DNA from: Zhengitettix transpicula
Lineage: Eukaryota > Arthropoda > Insecta > Orthoptera > Tetrigidae
Direction: 5' to 3'
NCBI GenBank assembly: GCA_037074705.1
Contig: CM073590.1
Span: forward strand, 217,340,746-217,404,745
Length of the DNA: 64,000 nucleotides
The notes below the pieces were generated by a model. It was not told where the DNA came from. It worked only from the letters and a program-made list of their open reading frames with translations, and made no database searches. This document shows positions 50,901 through 60,378 of this stretch, one piece after another (position 1 is the stretch's first letter; each line of letters opens with the position of its first letter). The position numbers were made by a program, and so were the translations under genes.

Positions 50901-53153
50901 TTATATTTTCAGTATAAAATATACTTCGTCAATATTTTTACAGATTTAAATAAAATTTAACACGATATGCCCTCAATTTTTATAATATGGATCGCGATTA
51001 AAATCAAACCAGATAAGTCTCTGTGCATCTATCCCCAAGCAAGCTGAATTCTCCTGGACTAGTTGATGCACTTAAGCTTAATCCACATAGCAAGTGGATC
51101 GATAACGTAATAATATCCATCATGTGCATCTAGATTAAAGCGGCTTACGCATATATCTATTACTCAAAGGATATCAAAACCGAAAGTGAGCTTGATATTT
51201 TTAGCTCACAATCAGTTTGTTAAGCCATATAATTAAAGGAACTGCCGTAGTTTATTTCAAAATCAAAATACTTGCTTTTAAAACTATAAACGATTAAACG
51301 GGAAAATATTTATTCATTTGAAAATTTTTACTTGTAGAAAATTGGAATATCAAATACATTGAAAAAATATTGCAAGATATTTTAGTCCTTTTAATAATTT
51401 ATTCTCCACTTCGCTAAACATTCATTAAAACTAATATTCTATAAGTACATCATATTTAATTTTTTAACAAGGTATTATTATTAATTGACTCAATATACGC
51501 TAATTATATCCAATGTTGTTAAATAACATTGGATATAATTATGAATAATGAAGGAAAACCCTGGGCAATGCAATGAGAGATTAGCGACTCCTTAAATATA
51601 TGTCTCAGCGTCTAAAGTTAATTTTGGCATTCTACAGAATGCTCTAAATCGAAGGTTCTAAATTTTTCATTTTAACATCACTTAATGTGTCGCTGCGTAA
51701 CTTTTTTTTATCTGGTTTAGACTTCTCAGTATCACACCGTTGAACTGTATTAAATTCGTAACATGAGGAGTGTAGTTGAAAATTTAGTTTCTATCGTTTG
51801 TACCAGAGCTAAATAAATAAAAAAATACATGCCCACCGATACACCAACAAGCAGGTTGAGAGAACGGTTAGTTGCAGAAGTACAAAAACGGAAAGAAAGA
51901 TATTAAGGCCAACAGTTAAGTAACTATAGTTTAACTGCAGAGCCTTATTTATTCATCCAAAAATTCATTACAACACGTGCTCCAAAGTTGAAGTGTTCTT
52001 GTCACGAAACTCCAAATCGACCAAGATTGTCATATCTCGATGATAAGTAACGATGTAGCTTAATAATGCAACAACTACACCTCAACGTTAAATAAAACGT
52101 GCAAGTCCTGTGAACAGTATTGCCAGAACAATTTTCTTTCCAACACGAATTATTTTGGAACCAGAACAGATTCATACTGTCTGTCGCGTTTTTATAACAA
52201 TTTTCTCCATTTTTAAATTAATATGTAACTGACTCAGAATTTTAGGTAAAAATTTATTTTGTAACGCGAAAGGTTTGGGTTCTACAGTTCATGAACTCTT
52301 GACAGAATGGGCACATTCCCTGCAAAATGGTTTCACGACCTTTTCGATGTGGTCTCTGGAACGTGCGCTACCGTCATTAAAGAAAGGGGGGGTTGGCCGG
52401 TAAATGGCGATCGCAAGGCTGGCACTTAAACTCGATTTCCTCGCGATCGACCGTTATTTAAGGTAACATAACAGAGATACTTTCATTAATCGAAAACACC
52501 ATACACATACAAAATGCATTCTATTTTTATACAGAATAAACAGTGTTTATTAACTGTGTGAAAGGTAAACTTAAATATTTTATTGTTCTTTTAAAAAAAA
52601 AACATGTTACTCTTCCCTATTCTTTCAAAACTCCAGATAATGTACATCCTGTCCCGTTCAATTCCTGAACAAATCGGGAATAATCTATAACCAGACTTTT
52701 ATTTATTGAAATTTCACTGTACTTATGTCTTTTTCCAAAAATCTAAGAGTTGGTATGATAATCCTACACTATAGTTTTACAGACAAATTTTGCAACCAAA
52801 ATTATCACAGTTCTAACAATCCAGTTAATTTATAACTCAAAAAATAAAATGAATGTTAAAAGCTATTGTTTCTCAAATAAAAAAAATATTTAATGAACAT
52901 TTTAATCGTGAACTTACTATATGAAAATGTTTAATTAGATGTAATAAAATTAAAAGTGTAATTTACTATACTTTTATTATATTGTATTAAAGTGCTGTAA
53001 TTAAGTAAACATAGAATTTGAAATTTATATTGTACTACTTTCAAGGGAAAGGGAAAAGTAACCACGTATTGGTTGCTGGGAGAAAAAGAGACCACAATCA
53101 ACAATGTGAACTCGGGGAAAATCAAATGTCCTTCCGTTGAGATGAAAAAGTGA
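36840..53153 (+). CDS. Receptor-type guanylate cyclase, catalytic domain and C-terminus (six exons, 5' part missing)
   Basis: Coding exons are 36840-36963, 40593-40661, 41563-41737, 47962-48060, 50279-50370 and 53046-53153. All introns are GT-AG, and phases match at every junction (split Gly between exons 3 and 4, split Pro between 4 and 5). The joined reading of about 222 residues is a class III nucleotide cyclase domain that makes cGMP from GTP. Visible signatures, in order, are [48 protein letters not shown] and [13 protein letters not shown]. The order and wording match natriuretic-peptide-receptor-like membrane cyclases, which work as homodimers at the plasma membrane. The metal-binding Asp pair, the guanine-specifying Glu and Cys, and the Asn/Arg of NTASR are intact, so the domain should be active. 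The first exon begins inside a codon, so upstream exons must exist. Ectodomain, membrane and kinase-homology parts were not seen. The exact orthologue cannot be named. Confidence 0.95.
36964..40109. other. Cyclase intron after exon a
   Basis: Intronic AT-rich DNA with a (TA)n run at 38931-38970. At 38584-38618 TTGAAGATGATGGCAGTG precedes ACGAAACGTC, another loose match to the CTGANGA/GAAAC motif. A GC-richer patch at 37640-37800 is unexplained. Confidence 0.6.
40110..40380. mobile_element. Foldback MITE family member in the cyclase intron
   Basis: Left AGATAAAGAAGAAGCCAA and right TTGGCTACTATTTTATCT are inverted. The left arm carries TTTCTGCAATCCTTGTTGCT and the right arm AAGGATTGCAGAAACG, the family core in both orientations. 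It ends about 210 bases before the acceptor of exon b. Confidence 0.8.
40593..40661 (+). CDS. Guanylate cyclase exon b
   Basis: A 69-base phase-0 exon encodes [20 protein letters not shown] followed by VYK. It follows the polypyrimidine acceptor TTTCTTTTTCAG and ends at AAG before GTAAGC. The segment continues directly from STPLQ of the preceding exon. It is the helix that precedes the second metal-binding loop in receptor cyclases. It is too short to appear as an ATG ORF. Confidence 0.95.
41563..41737 (+). CDS. Guanylate cyclase exon c (second metal site and guanine-specifying Glu)
   Basis: This exon encodes 58 codons plus one base. It begins [19 protein letters not shown], where Glu of VET selects guanine and Asp of IGD is the second metal ligand. 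It continues through [16 protein letters not shown] and FRIRHRP and ends in LRIGMHT. The donor is GTAATC. The exon is GC-richer than the surrounding introns. Its last base forms the first base of the Gly codon completed in the next exon. Confidence 0.96.
41738..42234. other. Start of the large cyclase intron
   Basis: AT-rich intronic DNA with nothing recognised. Confidence 0.5.
42235..43088. mobile_element. LTR-like interspersed repeat, copy A (in cyclase intron)
   Basis: Homologous over its whole length to 53710-54646. Shared blocks include TATTGGAAT/TGTTGGAAT, GAAGGGATTAAGA, AAATTTCWCCCAG, TCTCGGAGGAGA, ACGAGATGCGTTTGA/TCGAGATGCGTTTGA, CTTGTATATACT and AATAATC. It begins TGCAGA and ends TTTACA, as LTRs do; direct repeats at the flanks are imperfect. 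Short ORFs in it are not conserved as frames between the copies. Confidence 0.72.
43089..46744. other. Cyclase intron, unassigned
   Basis: No further exon seen. ORFs of 61-77 codons lack domains. GC-richer patches at 44190-44350 and 45360-45440 are unexplained. Confidence 0.5.
46745..46875. mobile_element. Foldback MITE family, one arm
   Basis: AGATAGTCAATTCAGACAAA, then ACCACACAGCGTTTCTGGGA and CGCTTTCGTCAGAGACG match the left arm of the 48.6 kb copy. CTAGAGCGACACAACTG follows and is shared, inverted, with 60.26 kb. No right arm follows. Confidence 0.7.
46876..47961. other. End of the large cyclase intron
   Basis: A GC-richer patch at 47200-47400 contains a 63-codon minus ORF with no recognisable domain. 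The rest is AT-rich up to the acceptor of exon d. Confidence 0.4.
47962..48060 (+). CDS. Guanylate cyclase exon d (catalytic NTASR loop)
   Basis: The exon follows TGCTTTTGCAG and ends before the strong donor GTAAGA. It encodes [20 protein letters not shown] and then [13 protein letters not shown]. Cys in RYCLFGD is the guanine-specifying residue of guanylyl (not adenylyl) cyclases. Asn and Arg in NTASR act on the transition state. Two minus-strand ORFs overlap it but resemble nothing and are shadows. Confidence 0.96.
48574..48794. mobile_element. Compact foldback MITE (whole-element hairpin)
   Basis: The element is almost one continuous inverted repeat. AATGAATATGAAAGGTAGCC at the left is mirrored by GGCTATCTTTCTTATTCATT at the right, and the internal arms share ACCACACAAC, TGGGATCCTT and CTCAGGTGCG around GAGCTTGTTTTGCTC. 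It lies about 510 bases after exon d. Transcribed within the cyclase pre-mRNA it would fold into a long hairpin. Confidence 0.92.
48795..50278. other. Cyclase intron, unassigned, with a GC-rich island
   Basis: The stretch at 49480-49700 is clearly GC-richer and open for 66 codons (49534-49734), but no family is recognised and the splice signals around it are weak. Confidence 0.35.
50279..50370 (+). CDS. Guanylate cyclase exon e
   Basis: A 92-base exon runs from a TTTTTCAG acceptor to AAG before GTAAAG. With the split Pro codon it reads [16 protein letters not shown], then [14 protein letters not shown], the conserved segment after the NTASR loop. The ELRGEIEMK ending joins to GKGK of the last exon exactly as in vertebrate natriuretic peptide receptors. 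Confidence 0.95.
50651..50735. mobile_element. Foldback MITE family, diverged arm
   Basis: ATGGCCAAAAAACAGACAAT, AACCTCACAACGTTTCCTCC and then GACCTTATCAAG follow the order of the left arm of the family, with more substitutions. Confidence 0.5.
51501..51541. repeat. Perfect 17-bp hairpin in cyclase intron
   Basis: TAATTATATCCAATGTT and its exact inverse AACATTGGATATAATTA are separated by 7 bases. No U-tract or other RNA-gene sign is attached. Confidence 0.9.
51542..53045. other. End of the last cyclase intron
   Basis: A GC-rich patch at 52300-52460 with GAAAGGGGGGGTTGGCCGG and a repeated CGATCG/GATCGC word is unexplained. There is no coding signature. Confidence 0.4.
53046..53153 (+). CDS. 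Guanylate cyclase terminal coding exon
   Basis: The exon starts after an AAG acceptor and encodes [17 protein letters not shown] followed by about 18 residues ending EMKK and a TGA at 53151-53153. TYWLLGE marks the end of the cyclase domain, so the protein has only a short tail and lacks the long C-terminal extension known in some insect receptor cyclases. A consensus donor, TTTGGTAAGTGG, lies at 53203, about 50 bases past the stop. The transcript may therefore have a spliced 3' UTR. An AATAAA at 53617 is one possible poly(A) signal if that intron is not removed. Confidence 0.93.
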   Translation, partial: GKGKVTTYWLLGEKETTINNVNSGKIKCPSVEMKK

Positions 53154-53709
53154 GATACAGCTGGATGTATGCGTCTGTCTACAACATGCTTACTTTCATT
53201 TGGTAAGTGGCACAAATTTTGTATATGCAAGCTGCTGATGTTACTATTTTAAAAATTACTTTGTTTAATCACAAGCAACTAATACTTTCATGACTTTCAT
53301 TTTCTACATGTAAACAGATGGTGATCACATATTGCACCTTTTGATAATGTTGGATAGAACTTTATTTATGACATTTCGCACAAAATCCGACACGATGAAC
53401 AACTAACATGATTGGCAAATACAAAATGATAATTAATTTGTATAAAATTACTTTTCATAAACAAATATATTTTCACTATCAATATATTTATATTATACCG
53501 CATAAAACACGTATAATAAATACTATTTAAAGCACATAATTCTGAAATGTACTAATTATTAGCTAAATTTTGACAGTGATAATATTTTAAAATTTCTTAA
53601 ATGTAAACCAAGCTTCAATAAAATATTAAATTAAGATTTATTATTAGATTACTTTCATTACAACAGTCTTAATATTAAAACGGCTAGTATTATTATACTT
53701 TTATAATTT

Positions 53710-54646
53710 TGTAGAAGCCAAATTATTAAATAAGTTATTTTGTTGGAATCTAGACACAATCCAGCAGTAATGGACATTAGATTTATGATTCTAACATTTT
53801 GGGACAGCCATGTTGAGAAACATAATGAGTACATGTCCAAATAAAACTAGAAGGGATTAAGAGGGTCGCTGGAGAAAATTTCTCCCAGCGGGTATTAACC
53901 CAGATATATTCCGAAGGACACCTACCTCCACAACGCAGTGAAGTAAAATATTTTACTTGATTGGCGGAGAAAGGTGTAGTGGGGAAATAAATTGTGGATC
54001 TCGGAGGAGACGCAAACTCGGGAGGAGCAGCATGAATACGCATCTCAGAAATAATGGTTGGTTAGCGAAGACAGAGAATAAAAACGGGCACAGTGAAAGT
54101 ATTTTATTGCAGTCTAGGAAGAACCGTGCAAGTCCAATGGACAAGTTAAGTAACCAGACTAGAGAGAGAGAGAGGGAGAGAGAATGCAGCCCAATGTAGC
54201 CGCAACCAATGAACCGGAGTTCATTGCCCGACTTGGGACTACGTGTCGCTGAACAGGAAGAAAGCACGAGGGAACCATGCAGATGCCGCCTGAAATTACG
54301 AGAATCATCCCTGAACCACCGTGTACCTGCCGTCCATGCTCCTGGCAGACGAAAGAAAATAATCAGCAGTGTGTGTATTTTTCCGCATCGAGATGCGTTT
54401 GAAGAGATTACTGCTACACGACTCCCACGAATTATAAATTCAATAGTGAACATTTTCATCGTGAATTAATAATAATTTTAATTTGAGTATCTTGTATATA
54501 CTATCCCGAGATAATCGCCCTAATAATCCAAATTTTGATAACCCTGTTAATTTATTGTAGCAATTAGAAATAAAATTAATTACTTGTTTTTTTTATTAAA
54601 TAATCGATTCAATACATCAAAACCACCCTAAAAAAATTACGTTACA
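53710..54646. mobile_element. LTR-like interspersed repeat, copy B
   Basis: Sister of 42235-43088, in the same orientation. It begins TGTAGAAGCC and ends ACGTTACA, with AATTT before and AATTC after, a possible 5-bp duplication with one change. Copy B has an extra AGAGAGAGAGAG stretch. The minus-strand 168-codon ORF (53953-54459) is the longest in the window, but copy A does not keep the frame, so I do not regard it as a gene. Confidence 0.75.
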
Positions 54647-55017
54647 ATTCCCTCGATTTTTTGGCAATATTAATTGCTGATTTGTAATTTATTCTGTTAC
54701 GTAATACTGGAATAACATCTGAGAGTTAACCAACTTGATTGCTGTAACTATTTTTCTCACATATGTTCGTCCGCCATATGGAATCTTCAATTGTTTCAAA
54801 CAATGGCCACGACTCATCCCGATACCTTTACAAATTATTTTATTCTGTCGGAATATTTTGCATAGGAATTTGAAAAACATGGCAGGGTACATAATTATGC
54901 AAAGTTTCTGCAGTTTTTTTTAAAAAAAAGCGAAGAAAATACTAAACTGACCAAATGTTATACGACTGCTTCACCCATTTCATTTTCAATTACATTTTTT
55001 TTTCTTCTATGTAGGCA

Positions 55018-55436
55018 GCACAGAAAAGAATTTTGTGGTTGGAATGCTCTACACGAACAAGTGTGACGAGAGCTTGCACAAACACCAGAACAAATAGACA
55101 ACTGAGTTAAATGAATCTACGCAGCTGTCGTCAAGAGTCATGTGCCAAACTCAATTACTGGCGATGTTACAAGTGTTTTATTCGACGCTGACTAGCTCTG
55201 CCCTCCCATAAACCAGAGATTCGGGTAACAGATTGTTCGGCACCAGTCTTTCAGCGTTTCACTACTAGTTTATTTTAATGAACAACTGTTAATTAAAATC
55301 TATCTCACTTGGTAAAATAAATAGTCATCGATTCAAACTAAATTAATCTTTGCTCCTTTTTTTTTCAGATAAATGTCCAGTGTTGAATTTTGAAGTCGAA
55401 ACTTGATAACGTGAGGACCAGTCTTTCCAAGTAGTA
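55018..55436 (+). other. Candidate 3' UTR or alternative exons downstream of the cyclase
   Basis: Two stretches have good splice signals on the cyclase strand. One begins at 55018 after a TTTTTTTTTCTTCTATGTAG acceptor. One frame there stays open for about 26 codons and includes EKNFVVGMLYTNKCDE, which looks protein-like but matches nothing I recognise. The second, about 55371-55434, lies between TTTTTTTTCAG and a GTAAGTACG donor. Because the cyclase stop is already used at 53153 and a donor follows it, these could be spliced 3' UTR pieces. They could equally be chance. No homology supports either. Confidence 0.2.
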
Positions 55437-56365
55437 AGTACGTGTCAGTGAATTTATCCAAGAATAATGAAATACAAGTAAATAAGTTCAACTCAATATA
55501 CTCGTATTTATCGCAGTGAAATCCTCAGTATACAATGATTTTATATATTTACAAATTTTCGTTGACTGACATGTGACCTAGTTAAGTTTGACTATATTGG
55601 CGTTTCGGTGAGGTGATAATGCACCTGACAAGGGCATGACCTCCCGTAATGTACTCAACATAATTGTTCGCCTGCCTTTCACGTCACGTGCTGTCTACGT
55701 AACGAGCTTCCAACGAATTTAGCGGTATTAAGTAAGTTCACTAAATTTCACCTAGCGGCATGAGCCGACAGACATAAAGGTGTTCCATCTCGAATTGTGA
55801 TGGTTTATTTCTGGAAACAGTTTTATGCTTGATGGCAACTACAAATTAAACAACATGTTACAAACGGAGCGTTATGTCAATAATTGGCAAACATAAAAAC
55901 TAGTATTTATCTCAAGCATTTGCACGATTAAAAATAATTTCTACCAATGTACTCTGTAGCACTTTGCTTTCTGACTTTCGCTATATATATATAATTCTTA
56001 TTTGAAATAAGTCAATGTTTCAATGCTAGATACGAAATTAAGCCAGATAAGTCACTGCACAGATCTGAATTTTGTAAAAAATTTATATTCACAATTATTT
56101 TAAAAAAAGCTAAACATAAATTCTAGCTATTAAGTAACTTTTTTCTTTCATACACAATTTCGGAAATCTCAAGACAGAAATTACGTTCAAGTTCTCAAGA
56201 CTCTTAAATATTTTTCGACGAAGTTGTTGCACAAGAAAGCTAAAAATTTTCAAAAATTATTTATTTAATTCAAAATTAAAGAATTTTGAGAAAATTACTA
56301 AAAAAATTATTTTTATAAATTTAATGAAAATCACTATAACGCAATAAATCAAAAATCAGTCATAA
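55437..56365. other. Unassigned DNA
   Basis: AT-rich with a slightly GC-richer part at 55580-55700; no gene or repeat structure seen. Confidence 0.4.
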
Positions 56366-57355
56366 ATTTAAAATGGGTCTTGTACAAAATTCCGACACAC
56401 ACTTGCCCGAAGCATGTTTTCCCGATTGACGTTTTCCACGACAGGTTATTATCCCGATTGATGCTTTCCCGACAGATCATTTTCCCGATGGGTCATTTTT
56501 CCGAAAGATGTGTTTTTTCGAAACGAAACATAATATTAATAATACAGAATATATCATATTTATTATATTATACATTATTATTCTTGTAAATTAAGCTATT
56601 TATTAATGCGTAAAGCTGATTTAGAGTGTTTTTAAAATGCTTCCCCTTCCATACCGCTATTGCTGTTTCGGGTGTTTCATCAAAACACTGCTTTCTGTTG
56701 GATTATAAGTAAAATGTGTACAAAATATGGTAGAAATAGGAGCTGACCGTCACTTAACCAGCAATTTGAATATCATAACACCAGATTTGACGGCACTCTC
56801 GGGCGGTACCAAATTATTATTATCACCTCTCACCACGCCAAACCCTTGGGATTAAACTTTATCTTAATCCTGCTGAAATGTCATAACTAACCTATGCCTA
56901 CAATAATACCGTATTCGACACCAATCTTGGTCGTTATTGCAATTTTATATAACCCCCTTTCACTACACCTTTAGAACTGGCCTCATGCCGTTAGAGGATG
57001 AAAAGATCGAGTGAGACATTATGAAACTAAGACACTCGTAAACTACTTATTCACCCGTAGGGGTGCTAGGTTTATGTTAAGTCCTAGACGTTAAGTAATA
57101 CGTGTACCAAGTTTGGTTGAAATTTTTGCAACATTAATGAATAACTTAATTTACAATATTCATCATGTTTAATATAAGTAACATATTAAGTGTTCTATAG
57201 TATTAATATTATGTTTTGTTTTGTAAAAATACACCTTTCGGGAAAATGGCTCATCGGGAAAATGACCTGTCGGGAAAACTTCAATCGGGATAATGTCGGG
57301 AAAACATACATTCGGCAAGTGTGTGTCGAGTAAACGTACTGATCCCTTTTAAAAT
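56366..57355. mobile_element. Foldback-like element with iterated arms
   Basis: Inverted arms of about 160-185 bp (left to about 56549, right from about 57192) are built from short iterations of TTTTCCCGA with variable ATTG, CAGG or TGGG insertions, about 16 bp each. The outer ends share CGACACACACTTG and, further out, TTTAAAA and GTAC words. The inner ends share CATAATATTAATA. The centre is about 640 bp with no recognisable protein. This architecture is that of Foldback-type DNA transposons. The target duplication is not clear. Confidence 0.82.
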
Positions 57356-59223
57356 ACCATAATGAGAAAGACTAAACTTTGTTGCTTCTCAACGTAACCT
57401 CCTCAAACACATTGACGTCATTATTACATGGCTGCCGAAATCAGCTCTGTATGGGCCCTTCGTGGTCCACTCGAATATTGTTGGTTCAGAAAATGCATAA
57501 GTGATGCGACCCGGTCCACTGAACACACTGACAGTTATATATGTTGGCAGCGTCACTCGATCAGTGGCAGTTCTACTCATTAAGGGATTAGACTACACCA
57601 ACTTCCAGAATACGAAGTTATACTCGGGGTGAGATGATTCCAGGCGAGGCTCAGGACCGCGCGTAGCCCTCACTACCTTCTCGCGTCTTCCATTGTTGAT
57701 GTCGCGCTTCCTGTTCCGGAGATGAGGGACTATCTCTCGCTGCAGTATATTTTCCGCATATAACCAACACTGTATGTCCTATAAATCCCTCACGATGAAT
57801 TTCAACAGGGTTTTAAAATATAGAGTAACAACGCTTCTCTCGCCAAGGGAAAGTATGCGTCATCCTCCTCATCTTGCGACTTACGATTTGCGTCTGCAGT
57901 GTTCGTATCCACCTTTACTCCCAAGAAACAAATAATAACATTAGTACGTAAACACTCTTCAAAATTTAACTGTATGTGTTTTATAAGCCACTAATCGATT
58001 ATTATTAGAGGCTCGATCCAAAAAAAGATCCGTGCGTTTCCCTATTATCTTCATGTGTTTCTCATATATATTCTCATGTACTTCTAGTTGTTGTCTTGAA
58101 AATCTGCGATTCCATGCAGATTGTAGTTTATATTATTTTATTCGATTTATCACGTATTAAAATCATAATTACGGTTTCGAACTATTTTTCCATATTATGG
58201 ATTATTTCATTTTCAAAATTCATTCGGTCATAATAGATATACCAAATAGATCATAAAAGTGCATTAGAAATTATATATTTTGGAACGAAGACATGCCACG
58301 TAGTACGAATATAAAATTAAAATCTTTTTTAAATCATTCCAACTTTTATATCTCAAAAATATTTAACAAATCATTGCAGAGAGATTATAATGCTTTCTAT
58401 TATTCGCAAGTAATGCAAAATTCGAAGCAACGAGTGCTATGAGAAAAATCCCAACGCGCTACATAACCACAGGCGGTATCAACTGTTTGTCTCTGTTGAT
58501 CGATGGCGTAACTGCAGAGTGCTTCAAATCCACTGTGACATGTTATGGAGACTGATTGACACGAACCTGCTCGTAGCAAGCAGCAAAGCGCAAAGCACTT
58601 CCACTTCCTTGTTTATGCTTTATGATGCTAACCAAACATTAAGTATTAACGCTGTAATCACGTACAAATGCCGTGGATATATAAAAATAATAATAACTAA
58701 ATTTGTGCAAATATAAACACTTGATGGATTTATTAATTTACTTTTCGACTGTAAATATCACTGTATAGGAATCCATTCAATTAGTAGAGTCCGCCACCAC
58801 CTACACCCCCCCCCCCCCTTTAGGAAAGTGGACCTACATGGTACCGCCCAGCTCAGAGAAACAGATGTCGTCTTTCTACGCCTGAAGTATCACCATAAAA
58901 CGAGCTTCTGGAGGAAAGAAAAGAAATCGTTCCACTTCGTAGCAATTCGAGACCGGCATTTCGGGGGTCGCGCGGTTCACGGCGATAGCAGATAGACCTT
59001 GGGGATGAAAAAAAAACCAAATGACTCAGTTACGATATCCCATTATTACATTTAATATAAATGGATTTTTGGAATTTTCGTTATTGTTTTCCAAATCCAG
59101 AACTGAAAATTTTACATGTCCCGACGCGTTCTCTGCTAACTTTAATTAGGTCTGTCCGGTTTTCTACAGTTTCACTCGGTTTTATTTTAAAACGAAAAAT
59201 TTACGTCTGTATTGAAAATTAAT
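57356..59223. other. Unassigned DNA with a C13 homopolymer
   Basis: GC-richer stretches at 57400-57750 and 58780-59000 have no recognised coding. A run of 13 C lies at 58806-58818. Confidence 0.4.
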
Positions 59224-60378
59224 AATAAGAAAAATAGCCAAAAATAGACAAAATAAGTGATGATATTGTAATATACAAAAAAAAGGGCTTTTTAACGAAT
59301 GAAAGCATTTAATTTCAAACAAACAAAATATTTTATTATCAATACTTGAAACAATTACACAAATAATTACATATAGAATTTATCTCAGGGTCATTACTAG
59401 GTTTGATAATGGCTAATCATTTATTTAGAAATCTTATCAACACAAATTTCAATAAAAAGATTTACTCGTCAATTAACAAAGACGAAATTTACTTGTCGAC
59501 GAAATTAAACTAAAAAGATGGATTCTACTTAACAAATTTTATCAAAAGAAGAGAACGAAATCTGACGACTATCTTTTAATCCGGTTTACATTATTAATTG
59601 TTTTATATTGGTACTCACGGCAGCATTCCAGGATACTTTTGACTTACGAAGCACTATGACGGGTTTTTGCACAGCTACTACTAAAACTCACTGATTCTAA
59701 AATTAATATTTTTTGATCAAAATCAGGAACCAGGAACCTCCTCTTCGTCTCTCCCTCACTCGGTTGACTCCTGCTCGGCTATGTGCACCAAAAACTGTTT
59801 GTGTTTAGCAGGTTTCGTAGTTCTGTTTGTGTGAATGTTTTGTCTATGCTTTCCTGCAAGCTCGTTTCGATTCTCGTTCTAGTCTTTCGTTTTCGTCCTC
59901 GTCTCTAGCCACGTGTTTAATCTCCAAGTTCCAAAAGTTCTTTTACGACCACCCGATCGTTGAGGAGCCAAAATGCAGACGGAACTCTACCAAAACATAA
60001 TGTGTACTCTCTCCTCAATATTTTAATGCGACCTGTACTTGACCAAACCTTCCAGCCAACTGAATAACCGTCTCGCAATTTTGACCGCGCATCGCCTCTT
60101 CCGACAAAGGAAACAACACCTGGCTACATTGTTGCTGTGTTCTGTACCGCCGTAAGAATATATTTCTCAAACAATTTATATTTTCAAATTTACAATTAAT
60201 GTGTTAATTAATTGGCATTACAATATATATACCAAACAAACTCCTTTTGTCAACTAACAAATTGTGAAGTTGTGTCGCTCTAGGCTCTTGTGTTTTTTAG
60301 TTTTATTAGCACCCGAAGAACTTTGTGTGGTATTTATATCATCACTTCTTTTGACTGTATTTGGCTATTTTTCTTATT
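59224..60378. mobile_element. Foldback MITE family member, interrupted by an LTR
   Basis: Left AATAAGAAAAATAGCCAAAA (59224 on) is the inverse of the right end TTGGCTATTTTTCTTATT (to 60378). AGTGATGATAT at the left matches ATATCATCACTT at the right, and GTCGCTCTAGGCTCTTGTG links it to the 46.8 kb fragment. Removing the unit at 59267-60222 leaves a MITE of normal size, about 200 bp. Confidence 0.8.
59267..60222. mobile_element. Solo LTR inserted in the MITE, flanked by ATAT
   Basis: It begins TGTAATATAC and ends GGCATTACA, with ATAT on both sides (59263-59266 and 60223-60226). It splits a MITE whose two halves lie outside, which independently fixes both boundaries. At 956 bp, GC-rich in its second half and with no coding frame, it fits a Ty3/gypsy-type solo LTR left by recombination. 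Confidence 0.75.

Noticed and set aside
53953..54459. 168-codon minus-strand ORF, the longest in the window
   Set aside because: It lies inside an LTR-like repeat, and the sister copy at 42.2-43.1 kb does not preserve the frame; composition is low-complexity in parts and no domain is seen.
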